Below, in pieces: positions 1-5,511 of a stretch of DNA of 5,654 nucleotides. Source of the DNA: an uncultured Collinsella sp. (GTDB taxonomy: Bacteria; Actinomycetota; Coriobacteriia; Coriobacteriales; Coriobacteriaceae); contig UQRW01000080.1 of assembly GCA_900543515.1 (NCBI GenBank), positions 1 to 5,654 of the forward strand, given 5' to 3'. The position numbers and the translations under genes were made by a program. Each line of letters begins with the position of its first letter. Positions within the stretch are counted from its first letter, which is position 1. The notes beneath the pieces were generated by a model. That model did no database searches. It had not been told where the DNA came from and saw only the letters and a list, made by a program, of their open reading frames with translations.

Positions 1-53
1 TCGCACGGAGAGCACATTAAGTGCTCTCCGGCTCGTGCGGAACTCGCGATCGA
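1..53. repeat. Left copy of a long inverted repeat (window edge, may extend further)
   Basis: Bases 1-53 are the exact reverse complement of 2208-2260, 53 of 53 by direct comparison. The copy carries an internal hairpin: arms 6-15 and 21-30 (CGGAGAGCAC and GTGCTCTCCG) around a five-base loop. Similarity stops after base 53 on the inner side. The outer side is cut by the window edge, so the full length is unknown. Together with the right copy it brackets the toxin-antitoxin-like operon. No coding role is apparent. Confidence 0.93.
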
Positions 54-102
54 CCAAACCCCGCGTCCCGTCCCGGCGAGCCTCTGGCTAGTTACGACAA
101 TC

Positions 103-147
103 AAAAAGCAACAAGGGGCTCCCCCGCTCATCAAACGGGAGAGCCCC
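103..147 (-). terminator. Rho-independent terminator of the AbiE-like operon
   Basis: On the minus strand a GC-rich stem (arms 147-136 and 126-115, 11 of 12 pairs, nine-base loop) is followed by TTGTTGC and then five T at 107-103. It starts 26 bases after the stop codon of the nucleotidyltransferase gene, in the right direction to end that transcript. It is almost the same as the terminator at 2051-2096 upstream of the operon: 102-126 matches 2050-2074 at 24 of 25 bases. Confidence 0.85.
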
Positions 148-173
148 TCACCATACATAACGAATCAAGGTGC

Positions 174-941
174 CTATAGGTAGACCTTTTCGAGAAACGA
201 TAATGTGTCCTGAAGACGCGCTCTCTCTTTACGATCGGTCTGCCGATTTACATAAGAAGAAAAGTCCGCAAAGAAGTCTCCGGCGTCAGCCCTCATTTGC
301 TCTATTAGCTCCAAGCGAGCCGAAGGCGGCAACAAACCCGCAAGTCGAACAATATCCGAGCGATGCTTTCGTCGATCTTTATCGTTGCAATGGCGCCCTT
401 CTTCATAGCTCCTATTGATATCAATGTGTGCACGCATCTTGAGGGGAATGATATGGAGCGCATCGAGCAACGTAATGCCCTCTACGTTCGTTGCGTTGTC
501 GCGAATAAATTCGTAGTAGCCATCGTCGAGAATAATTGCCGAAAGACTTGATACGGCCCCGTCAAAGGAAAGAGGTGCCACTTCGCTCGTTTCATCTTCG
601 AGCACAAAATCAGGATGTCGGGCGAATAGCTCAATTTGGCCGGGATAGTCTAGGACTTGCCTTGATCCTTCGGGCAAACAGAACCGATAGTAAGTGCACT
701 TTCCATCGCCGACCTTCCCAGTCTCATATCCGACAGCTTTGATAAATGCCCACAATGCAGTGGCGAATTCAACGCCTTCCCCATCAACAATTACGACGAT
801 ATCCAAGTCTTCAGTAGCTCTAAACGAATCGCCCTCATTGTCAAATAGAACGCTGCAGGCCCCTCCACCAATAAGGACGTAACCGCCTTTACAGCCGCTC
901 ATGGCATCGGCAAATCGCTCTATTCCCCTCACTTTTGACAT
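174..941 (-). CDS. AbiEii-like nucleotidyltransferase toxin (type IV-like toxin-antitoxin pair)
   Basis: The product has 255 residues, is soluble and shows no signal peptide. It carries the nucleotidyltransferase-fold signature seen in AbiEii/AbiGii toxins: GGGA at residues 25-28, then R41-A-T-E-D45-L-D47, whose two aspartates are the expected metal ligands. A later strand, QIELFA (102-106), could supply the third acidic residue (E104). A lysine in PLKMRA (K168) and the segment KDRRKHRSDI (188-197, ending at D196) fit the helical-half motifs of the family. Known members transfer nucleotides to a cellular target, in some cases tRNA; the target here is unknown. The start at 941 is chosen because AGGAGG lies five bases upstream, while the open frame runs on to 1037 without a good site. 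The gene overlaps the upstream antitoxin-like gene by 13 bases, so translation is probably coupled. GC is lower than in pcrA, with ATA, AGG and AAA codons near the start, which suggests transfer. Lone-acting nucleotidyltransferase function is possible but less likely given the partner. Confidence 0.85.
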   Translation of the reverse strand: MSKVRGIERFADAMSGCKGGYVLIGGGACSVLFDNEGDSFRATEDLDIVVIVDGEGVEFATALWAFIKAVGYETGKVGDGKCTYYRFCLPEGSRQVLDYPGQIELFARHPDFVLEDETSEVAPLSFDGAVSSLSAIILDDGYYEFIRDNATNVEGITLLDALHIIPLKMRAHIDINRSYEEGRHCNDKDRRKHRSDIVRLAGLLPPSARLELIEQMRADAGDFFADFSSYVNRQTDRKERARLQDTLSFLEKVYL

Positions 942-1951
942 ATCGTCCTCCTGAGCTGTTCGACCGCGTCGAGCAGACGATCTTCTTTGTAATCTGCTTT
1001 TGCACAAGCAACGTATAAGGAAAACGGGTCGACACACTGCAAACCCGTCGCGTCAAAACTAATATCGGACGGCGCGTCCACGGGATACGACCAGACCTCA
1101 ATCACAACTGCCGCCGGTTCGTACCACTGAGCCTCCAGCCATCTGTCGCCCATATGCTCTTTCAAGGCCTCTAGCTGATATTTTTCGAGAGCAATGGTTG
1201 GAGCAGAGTCTTCATGGGCAAGGTCGGACATATAGCTAAGGGCAGACACACCGGAAAGCAGCGCATCAACGGCACGTAGCTCTGTTCTCTCGATAACCTT
1301 CTTGAGCCGGATTCGCTCTAAAACTGGCGTGCGAAGATAGTCCTCAAACCCATCTAGCAACGTCTCGGTCGACAGCCCGGCGTCGCACAATATACGCTTT
1401 TTGCCGTCCCGCATAATCAACCCAGGAGCTATAGCGGCGATTTCCGAAAGATAGCCGCTGACGCTTGCCGCGCTTTTGCCACACAGACGCGCTAGGTCGC
1501 CGGCGGAGCAGTCAACCCATCGTCCCGCAATGAGATTTAGGACGATTCGTTGAGATTGGGGCGAAAGCGGAGCAGCGGGAGAAGCACCCAGCACCTCATC
1601 GGAAATAACGGCTCCGATAAACGGCAGGAACGCATTTCGCTCATCTCGGATATATGCGATTCCCTCCGAAGAAAGCGCGCGCATAAAACCTAAATCCATA
1701 GCATCCCAGCAAATTACCACCGGGTGAACATCTAACTTGCGCACCGCACTGACGAGATTTCGCGCCGAAATGACACTGGGCGGTTCCTTTGGTTCCGCAA
1801 CAATAAAACGGCCCTGTTTAGACATGCCGAGCCGTGCCAAGCGAAGCGAATACCGCTCAAGATACATGCGAGGAATCTGCATCTCAACTGGCTCCGGGTC
1901 GATAGCGAGCTCTAAAGAGAAGAGTCTTTTTGGGAGGCAGTTTATCAGCAT
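929..1951 (-). CDS. AbiEi-like winged-helix antitoxin / autoregulator
   Basis: The product has 340 residues from the ATG at 1951. A winged helix-turn-helix lies at about residues 129-188; the helix-turn-helix itself is roughly SAGDLARLCGKSAASVSGYL (149-168). The C-terminal half has features I associate with AbiEi-type antitoxins: LSGVSALSYMSDLA (232-245), a strand-rich segment around EAQWYEP (273-279), and VDPFSLYVACAKAD (307-320) followed by KEDRLLDAVEQL. The N-terminal 110 residues are family-typical but have no named function. Expected roles are repression of its own promoter and neutralisation of the adjacent nucleotidyltransferase. In type IV systems the antitoxin is known to counter the toxin's effect without a stable complex; whether that holds here is inferred. 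The start is uncertain. A TTG at 1957 preceded directly by an in-frame TGA sets the upper limit, and ATG codons at 1951 and 1882 are alternatives; GGTGA six bases before 1951 favours that one. A regulator unrelated to toxin-antitoxin function is the main alternative. Confidence 0.78.
   Translation of the reverse strand: MLINCLPKRLFSLELAIDPEPVEMQIPRMYLERYSLRLARLGMSKQGRFIVAEPKEPPSVISARNLVSAVRKLDVHPVVICWDAMDLGFMRALSSEGIAYIRDERNAFLPFIGAVISDEVLGASPAAPLSPQSQRIVLNLIAGRWVDCSAGDLARLCGKSAASVSGYLSEIAAIAPGLIMRDGKKRILCDAGLSTETLLDGFEDYLRTPVLERIRLKKVIERTELRAVDALLSGVSALSYMSDLAHEDSAPTIALEKYQLEALKEHMGDRWLEAQWYEPAAVVIEVWSYPVDAPSDISFDATGLQCVDPFSLYVACAKADYKEDRLLDAVEQLRRTICQK
947..952 (-). promoter_or_regulatory. 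Ribosome binding site of the nucleotidyltransferase gene
   Basis: A perfect AGGAGG on the minus strand, five bases before the ATG at 941-939. It fixes the toxin start and lies inside the last codons of the upstream gene. This strong site within the overlap suggests that the toxin has its own efficient initiation as well as coupling to antitoxin translation. Confidence 0.85.
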
Positions 1952-1996
1952 GTACAATCACCGTTTTCATTTCGGTTACATTTTAGCGTCTATCTG

Positions 1997-2020
1997 AAAT
2001 TATACTGAATCGTATAAAAT
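1997..2020. promoter_or_regulatory. Candidate operator palindrome over the -10 region
   Basis: Arms AAATTATAC (1997-2005) and GTATAAAAT (2012-2020) are inverted copies with seven of nine matches, around the six-base centre TGAATC. The core TATAC/GTATA is exact. The palindrome covers the -10 element and part of the spacer, where binding would block RNA polymerase. AbiEi proteins are known to bind inverted repeats in their own promoters, so the winged-helix product of this operon is the likely ligand. That link is inference; an AT-rich promoter can give short palindromes by chance. Confidence 0.4.
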
Positions 2021-2026
2021 CATCAA
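1999..2026 (-). promoter_or_regulatory. Promoter of the AbiE-like operon
   Basis: On the minus strand a consensus -10 TATAAT (2004-1999) lies 16 bases after a -35-like TTGATG (2026-2021). Transcription would begin near 1992, leaving a leader of about 40 bases before the ATG at 1951. The region is AT-rich in a GC-rich neighbourhood and sits directly downstream of two terminators, so the operon appears insulated from pcrA transcription. Confidence 0.7.
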
Positions 2027-2050
2027 TCATCAAAGCCAAGCGCACCATTC

Positions 2051-2096
2051 AAAACGCAACAAGGGGCTCCCCCGTTCTTTAACGGGGGAGCCCCTT
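2051..2096 (-). terminator. Rho-independent terminator between pcrA and the AbiE-like operon
   Basis: A perfect 16-base-pair stem (arms 2096-2081 and 2076-2061) with a four-base loop, followed on the minus strand by GTTGCGTTTT (2060-2051). It can stop transcripts coming from pcrA. The stem is palindromic and could act on both strands, but the T-rich tail is on the minus side. It is nearly identical to the terminator at 103-147. Confidence 0.82.
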
Positions 2097-2135
2097 GCCA
2101 TGTCTAAGTATTCAGCCCACCCGGCCCTCCAGACC

Positions 2136-2164
2136 AAAAAGCGAACGGGCAAAGCGACGTTCGC
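2136..2164 (-). terminator. Probable pcrA terminator (first of two in tandem)
   Basis: On the minus strand a seven-base-pair stem GCGAACG/CGTTCGC (arms 2164-2158 and 2147-2141) with a ten-base loop is followed at once by five T (2140-2136). It lies about 150 bases after the pcrA stop, past the large inverted-repeat structure and before the second terminator at 2051-2096. Confidence 0.65.
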
Positions 2165-2180
2165 AAGCAACGTTATCTAA

Positions 2181-2309
2181 GGACCTGGGCGGGCGTATGG
2201 GGCAACATCGATCGCGAGTTCCGCACGAGCCGGAGAGCACTTAATGTGCTCTCCGTGCGAGCAGGACTGCCCGAGCAGGCGATGTTGCCCCATACGCCCG
2301 CCCAGGTCC
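2181..2309. repeat. Large nested inverted-repeat element directly after pcrA
   Basis: Bases 2181-2210 and 2280-2309 are perfect 30-base inverted repeats, separated by 69 bases. The intervening DNA carries a second hairpin: CGGAGAGCAC (2231-2240) and GTGCTCTCCG (2246-2255) around TTAAT. The outer right arm begins only seven bases after the pcrA stop codon. As RNA it would form a long, stable hairpin at the end of the pcrA message; as DNA it could extrude a cruciform. There is no T-run at its base, so it is not an ordinary terminator. A small non-coding repeat element (REP-like or MITE-like) or a recombination site is possible; I do not recognise the family. Confidence 0.85.
2208..2260. repeat. 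Right copy of the long inverted repeat
   Basis: Exact reverse complement of bases 1-53. It forms the core of the larger nested element at 2181-2309, including the inner hairpin and three bases of the left outer arm. The left copy at the window start lacks the rest of the outer arm on its inner side, so the two copies are not equivalent: one seems truncated or recombined at that point. Confidence 0.93.
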
Positions 2310-2316
2310 GCCGGGA

Positions 2317-5217
2317 TTATGACAGCTTGACGATCGGAGCGAATCCCTTCATGAGCTTTTTGGTCTGGCCGGTCTTTTCGAACTGGACCTCGATCATGTC
2401 TCCGGCGACCGAGATCACGGTACCCGTGCCAAAGGTCTTATGGCTCACGGTATCGCCCGCGGCAAAGTCCTGCGATGCGCTGGCGCGATCGACCTTGCGC
2501 TCCACCGTCGGGGACACCTTGGACGACGGCTTTTTGGCTCGCGGCGCGCCCGAGCCAAAGGTCGAGGCAACACGGCCGGCGTCGGGCGAGACCCCACGAT
2601 GGCGCTCGGTCCCGTAGCTGCTGCCGCCAAAGAAATCGTCAAAGCTCGATCCACCGCGCGAACCGGAACCGCCGGTCGAGCGCGTATGCGAGCCAAACAC
2701 CTTGCCGCCATACATATCCGAACCCATGCCCGAGCCAAAGGTGCCGTGACGGTCGCCGCGCTTCTCCCAGCCCGTGCCTTCAAAACCGGCAGAACCGATA
2801 CCGCTAAACTCGATATCCTCAAACGGAATCTCATTGAGGAAGCGCGAGCGCGGGTTGGCAGAGGTCGAGCCGTAGGTGCGACGCGTGGCCGCATAGGTCA
2901 GGAACAGGCGCTTGCGGGCGCGCGTGATGGCGACGTAGGCCAGGCGACGCTCCTCCTCAAGCTTACCCGGGTCATCGCTGCCGCCAAAGTCGTGCACGTG
3001 CGGGAAGATGCCCTCCTCCATGCCGGCCACGAACACCGCCGGGAACTCCAGGCCCTTGGCGGAGTGGATGGTCATCATGGTGATGGCATGCGTCTCGCCG
3101 GCCAGGGAATCCAAGTCGGAGCGCAGGGCCAGCCACTCCATGAGTGCCGGCAGCGCCTTACAGGTGAGCGGACCGTAGGTGCGCTCAATCTCGTCGGCAT
3201 GCACGGCACCCGCCGGCATCTCCGTCGGCGCGGCATACGCGTTGCCCGCGATGGCAGCAGCCAGGGCATCCTGCGGAGACAGCGCCGGAGCAGCCAGACT
3301 ATCGAGCGGATTGGAGCCCGCGGCATCGCGCGCGCCGACGAGTGCCTCAAACGAGGATGCCAGGGCAGATGGCCCCGGTTCGGGCGCAGGCGCGCTCACC
3401 ACGACGGGCTCGGGCTCGGCGCCGGCAGGCACGTCGGCAACACCGGCTGCGCGCAGCTCTTCCAAGCTCTCGAGCGTACCCTCGATGTCCTCGTGCGTCT
3501 CCTCAAATTCGGCAGCGACGCCCAGGAATTCCTGGATGTTCTCGGCGCGGCTCTCGGACTCCATGGTGCCCTCGGCGCGGAAAGCCTGCAGTAGGCCCGT
3601 CTTATCGACAATCATCTCGACAACGTCCTTGAGCTCGCCGTCCATGCGGCGACCCTCGCGCACCAGCGACACAAAGCTCGACAGGCCGTTGCGCACCTTG
3701 GCGCTAAACATGCCGGTTTCGGCACACGCGATCTCGCAAGCCTGGAAGAACGAGCAGCGGTTGTCGCGCGCCAGCTGCTCGATCTTTTGGATCGAGGTGG
3801 AACCGATGCCGCGGCGCGGTGTGTTGATGACGCGCTTGACGCTCATCTCGTCGGCCGGGTTCACGATCATCTTAAGGTAGGCCATGACGTCGCGGATCTC
3901 GGCACGGTCGAAGAATCGCGTGCCGCCCACGATCTTGTAGGGCACGCCCGCGCGCAGGAACATATCTTCGAGGATACGCGACTGGGCGTTGGTGCGATAG
4001 AACACGGCGATGTCGTCGTAGCTCGTGCCTTTGGCATGCAGTTTCTCGATCTCGCCGGCAATCCAGCGACCCTCGTCGCGTTCGTCGCTCGCCTGGAAGG
4101 CCTGGATCTTCTCGCCATCGCCCTCGGCCGTAAACAGGCGCTTGTCCTTGCGCTGCGAGTTGTGGCGCACCACGGCGTTGGCGGCGCTCAGGATGTGACC
4201 CGTAGAGCGATAGTTCTGCTCCAGCTTGACGGTCTTGCAGTTTTTAAAGTCCTTCTCAAAGTCCAGGATGTTGGTGATGTCGGCGCCACGCCAGCTGTAA
4301 ATGGACTGGTCATCGTCGCCCACGACCATGAGGTTTTGGTACTTAGCGGCCAGCAGGTTGGCGATTTCGTACTGAACGTGGTTGGTGTCCTGATACTCGT
4401 CGACGCTAATGTAGCGGAAGCGCTCTTGGTACTTATCGAGCACCTCGGGACGGGTGCGCAGCAGCTCGAGCGCGCGCACGAGCAGGTCGTCAAAGTCCAT
4501 CGCATTGGCGGCGCGCAGGCGGCGCTCCAGCTCTAGGTAGACCTGCGCGGCCTTTTTGTCGTTGGGGCTATCGGCGCTCTTGAGCATGTCCTCGGGGCCG
4601 ATCATGGCGTTTTTGGCCGAGCTAATCTTGCTGCGGATCATGTTGATGGGGAACTGCTTTTGCTCGATGCCGAGCGCCTGCATAATGTCGCGCACCATGC
4701 GCTTTGAGTCATCGTCATCGTAGATGGTGAACTGGCCGGTGTAGCCCAACAGGTCGGCGTCCTCGCGCAGCATGCGCACGCACATAGCATGGAAGGTGCA
4801 CACCCACATGCCACGGGTGCCGCTGGGAATGAGTGCCGCCAGACGCTCGCGCATCTCTGCCGCGGCCTTGTTGGTAAACGTAATGGCAAGAACCTGCCAA
4901 GGCTTAACACCCAGGTCGCCGAGCATATGTGCGATGCGGAAGGTCAAGACGCGGGTCTTGCCCGAGCCGGCGCCGGCGAGCACCAGCAACGGGCCCTCGG
5001 TGGACAGGACCGCCTCGCGCTGGGCGGGATTAAGGCTGTCGATGTCGACGAGCGGTTTGGCGGGCTTGGGCGCCGGCGCGGGAGCGTCGTAGATGTCGAG
5101 CGGAACGAGCTCGGGCTCCGGCGCAGCGGGGGCGGTGTATGCATCGAGCGGCACGGGTTCCGGCGCGGGCGGTACGGGTACCGCGGCGTTCTTTTCCCAG
5201 GGCAGGGGCTGGGTCAT
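2317..5217 (-). CDS. pcrA: ATP-dependent 3'-5' DNA helicase PcrA/UvrD
   Basis: Superfamily 1A helicase of 966 residues, against about 720-740 in well-known PcrA proteins. Motifs in order: Q motif LNPAQ (62-66), Walker A AGAGSGKT (81-88), Ia FTNKAAAEM (114-122), DEYQD (273-277), GDDDQSIYSWRGA (300-312), QNYRS (334-338), TIHSAKGLEF (716-725), MEEGIFP (733-739) and VAITRARKRL (762-771). All are intact, so activity is expected. The family unwinds DNA in nucleotide excision repair, clears replication-transcription conflicts and removes recombinase filaments, in the cytoplasm. Residues 918-966 look like the Tudor-like C-terminal domain that contacts RNA polymerase. Odd parts are a Pro/Ala/Glu-rich N-terminus (about 1-58) with a duplicated VPLDxYxAP unit, about 100 extra residues between 574 and 688 in the 2B region, and a Gly/Ser-rich linker at about 800-900. 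The start at 5217 has GAGGAG six bases upstream; the frame stays open to an ATG at 5301, which has no such site. Confidence 0.96.
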   Translation of the reverse strand: MTQPLPWEKNAAVPVPPAPEPVPLDAYTAPAAPEPELVPLDIYDAPAPAPKPAKPLVDIDSLNPAQREAVLSTEGPLLVLAGAGSGKTRVLTFRIAHMLGDLGVKPWQVLAITFTNKAAAEMRERLAALIPSGTRGMWVCTFHAMCVRMLREDADLLGYTGQFTIYDDDDSKRMVRDIMQALGIEQKQFPINMIRSKISSAKNAMIGPEDMLKSADSPNDKKAAQVYLELERRLRAANAMDFDDLLVRALELLRTRPEVLDKYQERFRYISVDEYQDTNHVQYEIANLLAAKYQNLMVVGDDDQSIYSWRGADITNILDFEKDFKNCKTVKLEQNYRSTGHILSAANAVVRHNSQRKDKRLFTAEGDGEKIQAFQASDERDEGRWIAGEIEKLHAKGTSYDDIAVFYRTNAQSRILEDMFLRAGVPYKIVGGTRFFDRAEIRDVMAYLKMIVNPADEMSVKRVINTPRRGIGSTSIQKIEQLARDNRCSFFQACEIACAETGMFSAKVRNGLSSFVSLVREGRRMDGELKDVVEMIVDKTGLLQAFRAEGTMESESRAENIQEFLGVAAEFEETHEDIEGTLESLEELRAAGVADVPAGAEPEPVVVSAPAPEPGPSALASSFEALVGARDAAGSNPLDSLAAPALSPQDALAAAIAGNAYAAPTEMPAGAVHADEIERTYGPLTCKALPALMEWLALRSDLDSLAGETHAITMMTIHSAKGLEFPAVFVAGMEEGIFPHVHDFGGSDDPGKLEEERRLAYVAITRARKRLFLTYAATRRTYGSTSANPRSRFLNEIPFEDIEFSGIGSAGFEGTGWEKRGDRHGTFGSGMGSDMYGGKVFGSHTRSTGGSGSRGGSSFDDFFGGSSYGTERHRGVSPDAGRVASTFGSGAPRAKKPSSKVSPTVERKVDRASASQDFAAGDTVSHKTFGTGTVISVAGDMIEVQFEKTGQTKKLMKGFAPIVKLS

Positions 5218-5223
5218 GGGCGA

Positions 5224-5229
5224 CTCCTC
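5224..5229 (-). promoter_or_regulatory. Ribosome binding site deciding the pcrA start
   Basis: GAGGAG on the minus strand, six bases before the ATG at 5217-5215. This favours a protein beginning MTQPLPW over the 28-residue longer form that starts at 5301, whose extra residues are basic and unlike family members. Confidence 0.8.
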
Positions 5230-5278
5230 ATCTGACGGACGGCGCGCCTGCGGGCGGCGCCATAGTTTGAGTCGTACC

Positions 5279-5309
5279 AGTATACCGAGCCGCGCGGACA
5301 CCGACGCAA
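5279..5309 (-). promoter_or_regulatory. Weak candidate promoter for pcrA
   Basis: TATACT (5284-5279) resembles a -10 element. The best -35-like hexamer is TTGCGT (5309-5304), but the 19-base spacing is long. Transcription would start near 5272, about 55 bases before the ATG. pcrA more likely has its own promoter than read-through from uppP, because a strong hairpin lies between them, but this exact site is only a suggestion. Confidence 0.35.
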
Positions 5310-5426
5310 ATCACACCACGACTCCGTGCGCCACCGTCAGGCCCGCCCCAGCGGATTTGGTGCATTGGGGGGCCACCGATGTCATGGCAGCAGCGAGCGG
5401 CGGCCAGAGCGAACAAATTGGCATGA

Positions 5427-5467
5427 AAAGGGGGCGGCATAGACCTTTTGGTCATGCCACCCCCTTT
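5427..5467 (-). terminator. GC-rich hairpin, probable uppP terminator
   Basis: Arms 5427-5445 and 5450-5467 pair along 17 positions with one mismatch and one bulge, around a four-base loop, giving a very stable stem. On the minus strand the descending arm ends in CCCCCTTTT before CATGCC, a short T-run only. It begins 44 bases after the uppP stop, in the expected place. The A/T-flanked stem could also work in the opposite direction. No other gene is visible between it and pcrA. Confidence 0.65.
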
Positions 5468-5471
5468 GAAT

Positions 5472-5482
5472 GACAAGTTGTC
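5472..5482. repeat. Eleven-base perfect palindrome downstream of uppP
   Basis: GACAAGTTGTC is a perfect palindrome around a central base, lying between the uppP stop and the terminator-like hairpin. It is too short for a strong RNA hairpin. It could be a protein-binding site, but an 11-base palindrome may also arise by chance. Confidence 0.35.
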
Positions 5483-5511
5483 GCCCTGGCCGCCGCGCAG
5501 CGTCGACTAAG

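Larger units (their letters stand above)
1..2260. other. Putative accessory cassette: AbiE-like operon between inverted repeats
   Basis: Exact 53-base inverted repeats (1-53 and 2208-2260) enclose the two-gene operon with its own promoter and terminator. The enclosed DNA is visibly poorer in GC than pcrA and uses codons such as ATA and AGG that pcrA largely avoids. This is what a recently acquired or rearranging cassette would look like. No transposase, integrase or target-site duplication is visible, and the left end is cut off, so the unit and its mobility are inferred. Confidence 0.4.

Noticed and set aside
170..882. Small plus-strand open frames opposite the nucleotidyltransferase gene
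   Set aside because: All are antisense to the conserved toxin gene, short and without domain features.
942..1037. Extension of the toxin frame upstream to an ATG at 1037
   Set aside because: The perfect AGGAGG before 941 decides the start. The extra 32 residues are Arg-rich and overlap the antitoxin coding region.
1..2309. CRISPR array or insertion sequence
   Set aside because: The repeats are only two, inverted and far apart, with no regular spacers; no transposase or recombinase frame exists between them.
2440..3594. A 384-codon open frame on the plus strand inside pcrA
   Set aside because: It lies antisense to intact helicase motifs, its product is an Arg/Ala/Gly-rich composition typical of the reverse frame of GC-rich genes, and it has no recognisable domain.
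3787..4536. A 249-codon plus-strand open frame with a protein-like composition inside pcrA
   Set aside because: It is fully antisense to the conserved helicase core (motifs II to IV), whose codon pattern explains the open frame. No family resemblance or convincing start signal was seen.
5218..5301. Longer pcrA start at 5301
   Set aside because: No ribosome binding site; the extra residues would cover the leader, the GAGGAG site and the candidate promoter region.
5340..5373. Imperfect hairpin with arms near 5340-5351 and 5365-5373
   Set aside because: About nine pairs with a two-base bulge in a GC-rich stretch; no T-run and no position that suggests a role.
5228..5476. An 82-codon minus-strand open frame between uppP and pcrA
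   Set aside because: It begins within the terminator-like hairpin, has no clear ribosome binding site and its composition is not protein-like for this genome.
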